This document shows positions 51,903 through 60,911 of a stretch of 64,000 nt of DNA, in pieces. The translations under genes and the position numbers were made by a program. Each line of letters opens with the position of its first letter. Within the stretch, counting starts at the first letter, position 1. The notes beneath the pieces were generated by a model. It did not search any database, was not told the origin of the DNA, and saw only the letters and a list, made by a program, of their open reading frames with translations. Origin of the DNA: Pseudomonas_T sp032052615 (GTDB taxonomy: Bacteria; Pseudomonadota; Gammaproteobacteria; Pseudomonadales; Pseudomonadaceae); assembly GCA_032052615.1 (NCBI GenBank), contig DAMBWF010000001.1, forward strand, positions 434,001-498,000, written 5' to 3'.

Positions 51903-52325
51903 TTTGGTAATCAACCAACAACCCTTTTGATTTCTTCGACTGAAAGGTCAGCCGCCATGCCATTAGGTATTTTGGAAAGAACAAGTTCCACCATTCTATG
52001 CCTTCCCTGAAAATTCCGAGGCGTTAAGACGACCGTACTTGTATATCCGGCCTGCAATGGCGTGGGCTGGATTTACAACGCCGGAGCCTTCATAACCCCA
52101 TGAGAATCCACCCTGGTATTGATAGAGGTCCTGTCGTGTGGGGAGGTTTTCGGCTGATGAATCTGATTGCGCCCGATAAAGCGCAACCCCGCCCCCTTCA
52201 ACGACGCGAAGGAGAATGGAGCGTCGGTCTGTCCATGGTGATGCTCCTCCCGGTGAGCTATTGATGCGCTCCGAGGGTGATGCCGCCCTGCTATCGAAAT
52301 GGCCTGCCGCATCCTCAATTTCGGA
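51903..52325 (-). pseudogene. Truncated and frameshifted gene remnant beside tRNA-Asn
   Basis: A leftward frame with no start codon runs from about 52325 to a TAG near 52010. It reads RRSILLRVVEGGGVALYRAQ, then QDLYQYQGGFSWGYEGSG, then HAIAGRIYKYGRLNASEFSGKA. The adjoining frame continues VELVLSKIPNGMAADLSVEEIKRVVG to 51905. The order and the FSWGYEGSG segment resemble what I remember of DUF6166-type proteins (EWGYGGSG, then LP..GW.L...EI). It seems to have lost its 5' end next to the tRNA terminator and gained a frameshift. Family assignment is tentative. Confidence 0.5.
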
Positions 52326-52353
52326 TTAATGTACGTCGCAATACGTAGGAGGC

Positions 52354-52385
52354 AAAAAAAAGGGCTTACCCGAAGGTAAGCCCTT
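52354..52385 (-). terminator. Terminator of tRNA-Asn
   Basis: On the minus strand GGGCTTACC and GGTAAGCCC (52362-52383) form a stem followed by a run of Ts (the A-run at 52354-52361). It lies eight bases beyond the tRNA 3' end. Confidence 0.9.
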
Positions 52386-52392
52386 GTTTATC

Positions 52393-52468
52393 TGGCTCCG
52401 CGACCTGGACTCGAACCAGGGACCCAATGATTAACAGTCATTTGCTCTACCGACTGAGCTATCGCGGA
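52393..52468 (-). tRNA. tRNA-Asn (GTT)
   Basis: This 76-base cloverleaf with encoded CCA starts TCCGCGATAGCTCAGTCGG on the minus strand. The anticodon stem-loop ACTGTTAATCA gives anticodon GTT, and the T arm GGTTCGAGTCC and acceptor closure GCGGA follow. It borders an accessory patch, as tRNA-Asn genes often do, but I found no second copy of its 3' end. Confidence 0.97.
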
Positions 52469-52490
52469 ACAACGGTGCGTATCCTACTGA

Positions 52491-53732
52491 TTAAAAAGGG
52501 GAAGTCAATACCTTTCGGTCGAACTCGCCCTTCTCCTGGATAACCGCGGCGATGGCACGGGTCACCGCCTCTAGGTTGCCGCGATTGAGGGCGGCGACGC
52601 AGATGCGGCCGGTGCCGACGGCGTAGATGCCGAACTCGGTCTTCAGTCGCTCCACCTGCTCGGCGCTGAGGCCCGAGTAGCTGAACATACCGCGCTGGCG
52701 GGCGACGAAACCGAAGTCGCGGGCCGCACCCTGAGCCGCCAGTCGTTCCACCATCGCCAGGCGCATGTCGCGGATGCGCTCGCGCATCTCGCCCAGTTCC
52801 TGCTCCCAGAGCGCCCGCAGGGCGGGGTCGTTGAGCACACTGGCCACGACCATGGCGCCATGGGTGGGTGGGTTGGAGTAGTTGGTGCGGATCACGCGCT
52901 TGACCTGGGACAGCACCCGGGCGCTTTCCTCGCGGGAGTCGGTGACCAGGGAGAGCGCGCCGACCCGCTCGCCGTACAGCGAGAAGGATTTGGAGAAGGA
53001 GTTGCTGACCAGGAACGGCAGGCCTGACTCGGCGAACAGGTGGACCGCCGCCGCGTCCTGCTCGATGCCTTCGCCGAAGCCCTGGTAGGCCATGTCGAGG
53101 AACGGAACGTGGTCGCGCTCGCGGATCACGTCCAGCACGGCGCGCCAGTCCTCGGGAGCCAGGTCGACCCCGGTGGGGTTGTGGCAACAGGCATGCAGCA
53201 CGACGATGGAGCCGGCCGGCAGGGCCCGCAGGTCGTCCAGCAAGCCGGAACGGTTCACGCCGTGGCTAGTCGCATCATAGTAGCGGTAGGTGCGTACATC
53301 GAAACCGGCGGATTCGAACAGGGCGCGATGGTTTTCCCAGCTCGGGTCGCTGATGGCCACCACGGCCTCGGGGCGCAGGCGCTTGAGGAAGTCGGCGCCG
53401 ATCTTCAGGGCGCCAGTGCCGCCCAGGGCCTGCACGGTGACCACGCGGCCGTTGGCCACCAGGGGCGAGTCGGCGCCGAAGACCAGGGTGCGCACGGCCT
53501 GGTCGTAGGCGCCGATGCCGTCGATGGGCAGGTAGCCGCGAGAGGCCCGCGCCGCGACCCGGGCCTGCTCGGCCTGGGCCACGGCGCGCAGCAGCGGGAT
53601 GCGGCCCTGCTCGTCGCAATAGACGCCCACGCCGAGGTTGACCTTGTCCGGGCGGGGGTCGGCATTGAATGCTTCGTTGAGACCCAGGATGGGGTCCCGT
53701 GGGGCCATCTCGACGGCGGAAAACAGACTCAT
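52491..53732 (-). CDS. Aromatic/aspartate amino acid aminotransferase
   Basis: This is a 413-residue PLP aminotransferase of class Ia. Motifs include LGVGVYCDEQGRIPLL, GGTGALKIGADFL, SDPSWENHRALFE, HACCHNPTGVD, PFLDMAYQGFGEG and the PLP lysine in SNSFSKSFSLYGERVGAL, then RTNYSNPPTHGA. This is the TyrB/PhhC/AspC group; the exact preference is not predictable. The C terminus runs about a dozen residues (EFDRKVLTSPF) beyond the usual end. It is divergent from uvrB, as in P. aeruginosa (from memory). Confidence 0.92.
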   Translation of the reverse strand: MSLFSAVEMAPRDPILGLNEAFNADPRPDKVNLGVGVYCDEQGRIPLLRAVAQAEQARVAARASRGYLPIDGIGAYDQAVRTLVFGADSPLVANGRVVTVQALGGTGALKIGADFLKRLRPEAVVAISDPSWENHRALFESAGFDVRTYRYYDATSHGVNRSGLLDDLRALPAGSIVVLHACCHNPTGVDLAPEDWRAVLDVIRERDHVPFLDMAYQGFGEGIEQDAAAVHLFAESGLPFLVSNSFSKSFSLYGERVGALSLVTDSREESARVLSQVKRVIRTNYSNPPTHGAMVVASVLNDPALRALWEQELGEMRERIRDMRLAMVERLAAQGAARDFGFVARQRGMFSYSGLSAEQVERLKTEFGIYAVGTGRICVAALNRGNLEAVTRAIAAVIQEKGEFDRKVLTSPF

Positions 53733-53914
53733 GTGGGCTGGCTCTGGGGTGGGGAGGAATAGGCCGGCAACGTCCGTCCCCGATGGGGGTGGGGGTTGCC
53801 CGAACGGGCCGTTATTATAGCGGCCATGGGTGTACGGGGCGATAACGCTTCCGCGCTTTTCGCCCGCTTTGACGCGGCCCGCGGCGCCGCGTCACTGCCT
53901 TCCGAGGGGTTGTC

Positions 53915-55927
53915 ATGTCCGAGTTCCAACTGGTCACGCGTTTCCAGCCCGCCGGCGATCAACCGGAGGCCATCCGCCAGATGGTCGAAGGCCTGGAGGC
54001 CGGGTTGTCCCACCAGACCTTGCTCGGGGTCACCGGCTCCGGGAAGACTTTCAGCATCGCCAACGTCATCGCCCGGGTGCAGCGTCCGACCCTGGTGCTG
54101 GCGCCGAACAAGACCCTGGCGGCGCAGCTCTACGGCGAGTTCAAGGCATTCTTCCCGAACAATGCCGTGGAGTACTTCGTTTCCTACTACGACTACTACC
54201 AGCCCGAGGCCTACGTGCCGTCCTCGGATACCTATATCGAGAAGGATTCCTCGATCAACGACCACATCGAGCAGATGCGCCTGTCGGCCACCAAGGCGCT
54301 GCTGGAGCGCTCGGACGCGATCATCGTCACCACGGTGTCCTGCATCTACGGCCTGGGCAGCCCCGAGACCTACCTGCGGATGGTCCTGCACGTGGACCGG
54401 GGCGACAAGATCAACCAGCGCGACCTGCTGCGCCGCCTGACAGACCTGCAATACACTCGCAACGAGATGGACTTCGCCCGCGCCACCTTCCGCGTGCGCG
54501 GCGATGTGATCGATGTGTTCCCCGCCGAATCCGACCTGGAAGCGGTGCGTATCGAACTGTTCGACGACGAGGTGGAGAGCCTGTCCGCCTTCGATCCGCT
54601 TACCGGCGAGGTGATCCGCAAGCTGCCGCGCTTCACCTTCTTCCCCAAGACCCACTACGCCACGCCCCGGGAAACCCTGCTGGACGCGGTGGAGAAGATC
54701 AAGGCGGAGCTGCAGGAGCGCCTCGACTTCCTGCGCGGGCAGAACAAGCTGGTGGAGGCCCAGCGCCTGGAGCAACGCACCCGTTTCGACCTGGAGATGA
54801 TCCTCGAACTGGGCTACTGCAACGGCATCGAGAACTACTCCCGCTACCTGTCCGGGCGCGGGCCGGGCGAGCCGCCGCCGACTCTCTACGACTACCTGCC
54901 GGCCAACGCGCTGCTGGTGATCGACGAATCCCACGTGTCCGTGCCCCAGGTCGGGGCGATGTTCAAGGGCGACCGCTCGCGCAAGGAAACCCTGGTGGAG
55001 TACGGCTTCCGCCTGCCCTCGGCGCTGGACAACCGGCCGCTGCGCTTCGAGGAGTGGGAGGCCATCAGCCCCCAGACCATCTTCGTCTCCGCCACGCCCG
55101 GCCCCTACGAGGCCGAGCATGCCGGGCGGGTGATCGAGCAGGTGGTACGGCCCACCGGTCTGGTGGACCCGGAGATCGAGATTCGTCCGGCCACCACCCA
55201 GGTGGACGACCTGCTCTCGGAGATCCGCAAGCGGGTGGCGGCCGAGGAGCGGGTGCTGGTCACCACCCTGACCAAGCGCATGGCCGAGGACCTGACCGAT
55301 TACCTGGCCGACCATGACGTGCGGGTGCGCTACCTGCACTCGGACATCGATACGGTGGAGCGGGTGGAGATCATCCGCGACCTGCGTATCGGCACCTTCG
55401 ATGTGCTGGTGGGGATCAACCTGCTGCGGGAGGGCCTCGACATGCCCGAGGTGTCCCTAGTGGCGGTGCTGGACGCGGACAAGGAGGGTTTTCTACGTTC
55501 AGAGCGTTCGCTGATCCAGACCATCGGCCGCGCGGCGCGCAACCTCAACGGCAAGGCGATTCTCTACGCTGACGCGGTCACCGGCTCCATGCAGCGCGCC
55601 ATCGACGAGACCGAGCGGCGGCGCGCCAAGCAGGTCGCCTTCAACGAGGCCCATGGCATCGTGCCCAAGGGCGTGAAGAAGGACGTGACCGATATCCTCG
55701 AGGGCGCCGTGGTGCCCGGCGGGCGCGGCAAGCGCCGGGGCGTGGCCAAGGTGGCGGAGGAGAGCGGCAAGTATGAGACCGAGCTGCGTTCTCCCAGCGA
55801 GATCAACAAACGCATCCGCCAGTTGGAAGAGAAGATGCTCCAGTTGGCCCGGGACCTGGAGTTCGAGGCGGCCGCCCAAGTACGCGACGACATCCACAAG
55901 CTGCGCGAGCGGCTGTTGCAGGTCTGA
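53915..55927 (+). CDS. uvrB: Excinuclease ABC subunit UvrB
   Basis: This is the 670-residue DNA damage-recognition helicase of nucleotide excision repair. Walker A GVTGSGKTFSIAN, the beta-hairpin region YYDYYQPEAYVP, DEAH-like VIDESHVSVPQ, the LREGLDMPEV and SLIQTIGRAARN helicase motifs, and the C-terminal UVR domain (IRQLEEKMLQLARDLEFEAAAQVRD) are all present. Length is normal. A short heptamer tandem repeat follows the stop. Confidence 0.97.
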   Translation: MSEFQLVTRFQPAGDQPEAIRQMVEGLEAGLSHQTLLGVTGSGKTFSIANVIARVQRPTLVLAPNKTLAAQLYGEFKAFFPNNAVEYFVSYYDYYQPEAYVPSSDTYIEKDSSINDHIEQMRLSATKALLERSDAIIVTTVSCIYGLGSPETYLRMVLHVDRGDKINQRDLLRRLTDLQYTRNEMDFARATFRVRGDVIDVFPAESDLEAVRIELFDDEVESLSAFDPLTGEVIRKLPRFTFFPKTHYATPRETLLDAVEKIKAELQERLDFLRGQNKLVEAQRLEQRTRFDLEMILELGYCNGIENYSRYLSGRGPGEPPPTLYDYLPANALLVIDESHVSVPQVGAMFKGDRSRKETLVEYGFRLPSALDNRPLRFEEWEAISPQTIFVSATPGPYEAEHAGRVIEQVVRPTGLVDPEIEIRPATTQVDDLLSEIRKRVAAEERVLVTTLTKRMAEDLTDYLADHDVRVRYLHSDIDTVERVEIIRDLRIGTFDVLVGINLLREGLDMPEVSLVAVLDADKEGFLRSERSLIQTIGRAARNLNGKAILYADAVTGSMQRAIDETERRRAKQVAFNEAHGIVPKGVKKDVTDILEGAVVPGGRGKRRGVAKVAEESGKYETELRSPSEINKRIRQLEEKMLQLARDLEFEAAAQVRDDIHKLRERLLQV

Positions 55928-55936
55928 GGGCGGTCT

Positions 55937-55978
55937 CGGTACCCGGTACTCGGTACTCGGTACTCGGTACTCGGTGCC
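55937..55978. repeat. Heptamer tandem repeat after uvrB
   Basis: Six units in a row: CGGTACC, four perfect CGGTACT and CGGTGCC. It begins ten bases after the uvrB stop. Since 7 is not a multiple of 3, the repeat reads as different peptides in each frame and is non-coding here. Such GTACTCG-type heptamers occur in intergenic regions of diverse bacteria and vary in copy number. Confidence 0.9.
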
Positions 55979-56052
55979 GGCCCGCGCGGCTGGCCTTGGC
56001 GGCCTCGGGATGCTTCGGGCGGCGCCTGGCGGGGCGGGCTGGTCGCCGGGTT

Positions 56053-56952
56053 TCAGCGGCGGCCGAGCACGATCAACGTCACTCCGCCCAGGGTGGCGAG
56101 GCAGGCCAGCAGCGCGACGAGGCTCAACCGTTCTCCCAGCAGCAGGTAGCCCAGCAGCAGCGCCACCAGCGGGTTGACGAAGGCGAAGGTGGAGACCAGG
56201 CTCGGCCGCACTTCGCGTAACAGCCAGAAGTAGGCCGGGTACACGCCGAGGCTGACCGGCCCCACCAAGTAGGCCAGCCATAGCCAGCCCTGACGGGAGA
56301 TCGCCCCCAGCCCGAAACCGTTCCAGTCGCCCCGCAACCCCGCGCACACCGCGAGGATCGCCGAGCCGATCAGCATCTGCAGGGCCAGGCCCGTCCATTG
56401 GGAGCGGAACGGCGCGCGACGGCGCATCAGCCAGGCGCCCACCGCCCAGAGCAAGGTCGCGGCCACTACCAGGGCCCCGGCGAACCACTGCTCGGGGCCG
56501 GCGTCGCGGGGGAAGCCCTTGCCCATCAGCAATACGATGCCGGCGATGGCCAGCCCCAGGCCAGCCAGCACCCGCAGGGGCGGGCGATCCCCCAGCAGCC
56601 ATTCCAGGGCCACGCTCCACAACGGCAGGGTGGTGTAGAGCATGGCCAGCAACCCGGTGGGTAACAGGCGATTGGCGTAGATCAGCGCGCCCTGGGCGAC
56701 AGCGATCAGCAATAGCCCACCGATCAGCGCGTTGCCCAACTCGTGGCGGTTCAACTGGGCACGGCCACTGGCCAGTGCCCCCGCCAGGGCCAGCAGGCCG
56801 GCCAGCAGGAAGCGCAGGGCGCCGACCACGAAGGGCGGGATCTCCCGCAGCAGGAAGTGGTTGGCGAGGTAGGTGGTACCCCAGCCGATGTAGAGTACGG
56901 CGAAGGCGAGGATCAGCAGGACGGTACGACGGGAAGCGGGAGAAACGGACAT
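56053..56952 (-). CDS. EamA/DMT-family exporter
   Basis: This is a 299-residue inner membrane protein with ten hydrophobic segments in two EamA halves, opening with LILAFAVLYIGWGTTYLANHFLLREIPPFVVGALRFLLAG and repeating the pattern near TLPLWSVALEWLLGDRPP and NPLVALLLGYLLLGERLS. It is the YedA-like group of metabolite exporters; substrate unknown. ATG 56952 was chosen; the frame continues to 57210 without family sequence. It lies where P. aeruginosa, as I recall, has an EmrAB-type pump between uvrB and gltX. Confidence 0.85.
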   Translation of the reverse strand: MSVSPASRRTVLLILAFAVLYIGWGTTYLANHFLLREIPPFVVGALRFLLAGLLALAGALASGRAQLNRHELGNALIGGLLLIAVAQGALIYANRLLPTGLLAMLYTTLPLWSVALEWLLGDRPPLRVLAGLGLAIAGIVLLMGKGFPRDAGPEQWFAGALVVAATLLWAVGAWLMRRRAPFRSQWTGLALQMLIGSAILAVCAGLRGDWNGFGLGAISRQGWLWLAYLVGPVSLGVYPAYFWLLREVRPSLVSTFAFVNPLVALLLGYLLLGERLSLVALLACLATLGGVTLIVLGRR

Positions 56953-57568
56953 CGGTACGACTCGGGGCGGAAAAGGCGCGTGGCGCGGATCAATGGGCGC
57001 CGCTGCGGGCGTGGGCCGGCAGCGGATGGATAAAAACAGCACGACGAGCATGCTGATGGCCAGGGCGATGCCCCGATTGCGTGAGGCAGGGCGCGGGTCA
57101 GGCCGGCGGGCGCGAACTAGCGCGGCGCGGTCGGTGGCCAAGGGCGCCTCGCCCGTGGTGTTCGGACAAGCCTGTCGGCCCGCTCGCTCCGCCTCGGATC
57201 CCAGGATCACCGCGGCGTGCTGGCGGGCCAGCTTGAATCATCGGTTCCGGCTCGGCAGGTCGCTTCGGCCGCTCGCCGGCGGTGGCTCACGGGTGCCTCG
57301 ACGATGCGCGCGTTCACCTGACCGGATATCCGCGCGATCTCTCCTTGCATATAGGCGCTGTCAGCGACTTCGCGAACCGCCTCCCTTGATCCCTACCAGC
57401 GCCAGGCCCGCGATGAAAGTCAGGTAGCGATGAATCAGCGAGCGGCGCTTGAGCGTCGAGGGCATGGCGTAGATCAAGAGGGTAATGTAAGCGAATTTAA
57501 CAAATGACCGACGGCGGTTCATAGCCAGCCGGTACACTTCAGGACTTTGTTGTCCGTGGGGAACAATG
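56953..57568. other. 616-bp intergenic region between exporter and LysR genes
   Basis: This region lies between divergent genes, GC-rich on the left and AT-richer from about 57400. A leftward 78-codon frame (57361-57597) overlaps the LysR start, lacks a ribosome site and is not accepted. No repeat or RNA is recognised. The divergent layout suggests that LysR binding sites lie near 57500-57560. Confidence 0.4.
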
Positions 57569-58489
57569 ATGGGCTTGGACGATGCGCTCATTTTCACGCG
57601 GGTAGTGGAATATCACAGCTTCACTCAGGCTGCCCATAGCCTCGGCATGCAGAAATCCACGGTCAGCCGGCGCATCGCCTTGCTGGAGGAGCGCTTGGGA
57701 GTGCGCTTGCTCAATCGCACTACCCGCAAGCTGCGTCTGACCGAAGTGGGCCAGGCCTACTACGAGCGTTGCCGGCAGATCATGCTGGATTTCGCCGAGG
57801 CCGAGCAGGCGGTGATGCAATTGCAGCAGGAGCCTTCGGGCCTGCTGCGGATCACCGCGCCCATCGAGTTCGGCCAGTTGTTCCTCGGTAATGTGCTGGG
57901 AGCCTTCATGCGCCAGTACCCACAGATCACCGCCGAGGTGGAAATCACTTCCCGGACGGTGGACCCGGTGGAGGAGGGCGTGGACATCGCCATCCAGGTC
58001 GGCCAGCCCCAGGATTCCACCCTGATCGCCCGCAAGCTGTTCGAGAGCACCCGGCGCCTTTATGCCAGTCCCGCTTACCTGGCGATCCATGGCACGCCCG
58101 GGGAGCCGGCGGACCTGTCCGCCCACCGGGCGGTGCTGCTGCCCCAGGATTCGACACGCCACTGGTCGTTGCTGGGGGTGAGCGTGCCCTGTCAGCGGGC
58201 GCTGTCGTGCAACAACATCACTTTCGCCCGCGAAGCGGTGATCGCCGGCGCGGGAATCGCCGCGCTGCCGCTGATGATCAGCGACGACGCGGTGCGGCGC
58301 GGTGTCCTGGTGGAGCTGCTGCCCCAGGCGCGCCTGCCCAGCGGCGAGCTGTACGCGGTCTATCCCTCGCGGCGCTTCCAGGCGATGAAAGTGAAGACCT
58401 TTCTCGACTTCCTCATGGACAACCTGCCGGTGGAGAACGGCCGGCTGCTGGAGCCGGCGGCGGCGCGCCTGTTACCATCGCCCACCTGA
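57569..58489 (+). CDS. LysR-family transcriptional regulator
   Basis: This is a 306-residue protein. The N-terminal helix-turn-helix is ALIFTRVVEYHSFTQAAHSLGMQKSTVSRRIALLEERLGVRLLNRTTRKLRLTEVG (in segments across residues 5-62). A periplasmic-binding-like effector domain follows (LLRITAPIEFGQLFLG, GVDIAIQVG, AGAGIAALPLMI). The start is either ATG 57566 or ATG 57569; GTGGGGAA favours the second. It is divergent from the DMT exporter, which it may control. Confidence 0.9.
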   Translation: MGLDDALIFTRVVEYHSFTQAAHSLGMQKSTVSRRIALLEERLGVRLLNRTTRKLRLTEVGQAYYERCRQIMLDFAEAEQAVMQLQQEPSGLLRITAPIEFGQLFLGNVLGAFMRQYPQITAEVEITSRTVDPVEEGVDIAIQVGQPQDSTLIARKLFESTRRLYASPAYLAIHGTPGEPADLSAHRAVLLPQDSTRHWSLLGVSVPCQRALSCNNITFAREAVIAGAGIAALPLMISDDAVRRGVLVELLPQARLPSGELYAVYPSRRFQAMKVKTFLDFLMDNLPVENGRLLEPAAARLLPSPT

Positions 58490-58537
58490 AAGTCGCCCTC
58501 GCGCCTCTCCCGTGGCGCCCTGTTCCGGATGATCCCC

Positions 58538-60019
58538 ATGACCACCGTTCGTACCCGTATCGCGCCGTCACCCACCGGCGACCCGCACGTCGGCACCGCC
58601 TATATCGCCCTGTTCAACCTCTGTTTCGCCCGCCAGCACGGCGGCCAGTTCATCCTGCGGATCGAGGACACCGATCAGGTGCGCTCCACCCGGGAGTCCG
58701 AGCAGCAGATCTTCGACGCCTTGCGCTGGCTGGGCATCGAATGGGACGAGGGCCCGGACGTGGGCGGCCCCCACGGCCCTTACCGGCAGAGCGAGCGGGG
58801 CGACATCTACCGCCGCTACGCCTTGGAACTGGTGGAGAAAGGCCACGCCTTCTACTGCTTCTGCACCCCCGAGGAGCTGGAGCAAATGCGCGCCGAGCAG
58901 ATCGCCCGGGGCGAGACGCCGCGCTACGACGGTCGCGGCCTGACCCTCCCCGCCGACGAGGTGCGGCGCCGCTTGGCGGCCGGCGAGCCCCACGTGATCC
59001 GCATGAAGGTGCCCAGCGAGGGCATCTGCGTGGTGCCGGACATGCTGCGCGGCGACGTGGAAATTCCCTGGGACCGCATGGACATGCAGGTGTTGATGAA
59101 GGCCGACGGCCTGCCCACCTACTTCCTGGCCAACGTGGTGGACGACCACCTGATGGGGATCACCCACGTGCTGCGGGGCGAGGAATGGCTGCCATCGGCG
59201 CCCAAGCTGATCAAACTCTATGAATACTTCGGTTGGGAACAGCCCAAGCTGTGCTACATGCCGCTGCTGCGCAATCCGGACAAGAGCAAGCTGTCCAAGC
59301 GCAAGAACCCCACTTCCATCACCTTCTACGAGCGCATGGGCTTCCTGCCCGAGGCGATGCTGAACTATCTGGGGCGCATGGGCTGGTCGATGCCGGACGA
59401 GCGGGAGAAGTTCTCCCTGGCGGACATGATCGAGCACTTCGACCTGTCGCGGATTTCCCTGGGCGGGCCGATCTTCGACCTGGAAAAGTTGTCCTGGCTG
59501 AATGGCCAGTGGATTCGCGAACTGCCCGTGGAGCGCTTCGCCGACGAGGTGCGGAAATGGGCGTTGAACCCCGAGTACCTGATGAGGATCGCCCCGTTGG
59601 TGCAGGGCCGGGTGGAGACCTTCAGCCAGATCGCGCCGCTGGCCGGCTTCTTCTTCGCCGGCGCGTTGCCCCTCGATCCGGCCCTGTTCGTCCACAAGAA
59701 GCTCGATTCCGACCAAGTGCGGCAGGTGATACAACTGGTGTTGTGGAAACTCGAAGCGCTGCGCCAGTGGGACAAGGAACGCATCACCGCTTGCATCCAG
59801 GCGGTGGCCGAGCACCTGCAGCTCAAGCTGCGCGACCTGATGCCGTTGATGTTCCCGGCGATCACCGGGCAGGCCAGCTCGGTCTCGGTGCTGGATGCCA
59901 TGGAAATCCTCGGGCCGGACCTTACTCGCTTCCGTCTGCGCCAGGCGCTGGAAAGCCTGGGGGGTGTGTCGAAGAAGGAAACCAAGGAATGGGAAAAGCT
60001 GCTGGCGGCCCTGGGATGA
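58538..60019 (+). CDS. gltX: Glutamyl-tRNA synthetase
   Basis: This is a 493-residue class I synthetase. The HIGH-type motif is in RIAPSPTGDPHVGTAYIALFN, with RIEDTDQVRSTRES, and the KMSKS-type motif is KLSKRKNPTSI. The CFC motif (residues near 110) suggests partial zinc-site cysteines. The frame opens at 58529, but MTTVRTRIAPSPTGDP from 58538 is the usual pseudomonad start. The genes for tRNA-Glu, its substrate, lie just downstream. Confidence 0.97.
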   Translation: MTTVRTRIAPSPTGDPHVGTAYIALFNLCFARQHGGQFILRIEDTDQVRSTRESEQQIFDALRWLGIEWDEGPDVGGPHGPYRQSERGDIYRRYALELVEKGHAFYCFCTPEELEQMRAEQIARGETPRYDGRGLTLPADEVRRRLAAGEPHVIRMKVPSEGICVVPDMLRGDVEIPWDRMDMQVLMKADGLPTYFLANVVDDHLMGITHVLRGEEWLPSAPKLIKLYEYFGWEQPKLCYMPLLRNPDKSKLSKRKNPTSITFYERMGFLPEAMLNYLGRMGWSMPDEREKFSLADMIEHFDLSRISLGGPIFDLEKLSWLNGQWIRELPVERFADEVRKWALNPEYLMRIAPLVQGRVETFSQIAPLAGFFFAGALPLDPALFVHKKLDSDQVRQVIQLVLWKLEALRQWDKERITACIQAVAEHLQLKLRDLMPLMFPAITGQASSVSVLDAMEILGPDLTRFRLRQALESLGGVSKKETKEWEKLLAALG

Positions 60020-60116
60020 CTGGCGGTGTCCGCCGCGAGGGCTCACGCTTTCGCGGCGTTTTGGGTAAGTGGTTGTTCTGCCACCGGAAAAAAATCGATC
60101 CTGGCAGAAAATTTTG

Positions 60117-60153
60117 TTGACAGGCGGGGAGGGCGCCCCTAACATGCGCCCCG
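60117..60153 (+). promoter_or_regulatory. Sigma-70 promoter of the tRNA operon
   Basis: TTGACA (60117-60122), 17 bases, TAACAT (60140-60145), followed by the GC-rich discriminator GCGCCCCG. This near-consensus -35 and GC discriminator are typical of stable-RNA promoters under stringent control. The first tRNA begins at 60162. The second tRNA pair has no similar promoter, so all four are probably one transcript. Confidence 0.88.
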
Positions 60154-60161
60154 TCCTGTAA

Positions 60162-60237
<76 letters not shown>

Positions 60238-60296
60238 CTCCTCTCTCGAGAAGGGTGCCACCATCGGTGATGAGCCGATGCGTAGAAGGGTTTAGC

Positions 60297-60372
60297 GTCC
60301 CCTTCGTCTAGTGGCCTAGGACACCGCCCTTTCACGGCGGTAACAGGGGTTCGAGTCCCCTAGGGGACGCCA
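60297..60372 (+). tRNA. tRNA-Glu (TTC), first copy
   Basis: This 76-base cloverleaf starts GTCCCCTTCGTCTAGTGGCC with encoded CCA. The anticodon stem-loop CCGCCCTTTCACGGCGG gives anticodon TTC. It is identical to the copy at 60586. Confidence 0.97.
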
Positions 60373-60450
60373 TCTCCATGTGTTCGACTTAATGAGTCGG
60401 ATACCGCGATCGAAAGGTCGCACCCAGGCAGCTCGCGCTGCAGGCTTTTC

Positions 60451-60526
<76 letters not shown>

Positions 60527-60585
60527 CTCCTCTCTCGAGAAGGGTGCCACCATCGGTGATGAGCCGATGCGTAGAAGGGTTTAGC

Positions 60586-60661
60586 GTCCCCTTCGTCTAG
60601 TGGCCTAGGACACCGCCCTTTCACGGCGGTAACAGGGGTTCGAGTCCCCTAGGGGACGCCA
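60586..60661 (+). tRNA. tRNA-Glu (TTC), second copy
   Basis: Identical to the tRNA at 60297-60372 with anticodon TTC and encoded CCA. It is followed 25 bases later by a terminator. Confidence 0.97.
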
Positions 60662-60685
60662 GTTTTCCCGCTCTGCGGGCTCTTC

Positions 60686-60722
60686 AGGGCCACTCCGTCA
60701 TGGAGTGGCCCTTTTGTTTTTT
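60686..60722 (+). terminator. Terminator of the tRNA operon
   Basis: AGGGCCACTCC and GGAGTGGCCCT pair around GTCAT, followed by TTTTGTTTTTT. It ends the four-tRNA transcript; about 190 bases of otherwise unassigned sequence lead to eda. Confidence 0.93.
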
Positions 60723-60911
60723 GGCGCCGTCGTGTCGAGGCGCACGCTCCCCTCCCGGCCATCCGGCTCGACGAAGACCGCGAACCCTTAGCGCCCCGGC
60801 CGTTCTGACGTAGGGATCGGCGTCGCGAGTGGTTACACTGGCGACGTTCACGGACCGCCCGGCGCATCGTCGGTCGCGGTCTGAGCGACAGCCTGGAGAT
60901 GAGAGGTCGAC

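Noticed and set aside
52393..52468. Integration site with direct repeats at tRNA-Asn
   Set aside because: I looked for a second copy of the tRNA 3' end within 49500-52390 and did not see one, nor any integrase.
57361..57597. Small leftward gene overlapping the LysR start
   Set aside because: No ribosome site, no recognisable motif, and it overlaps a well-supported gene.
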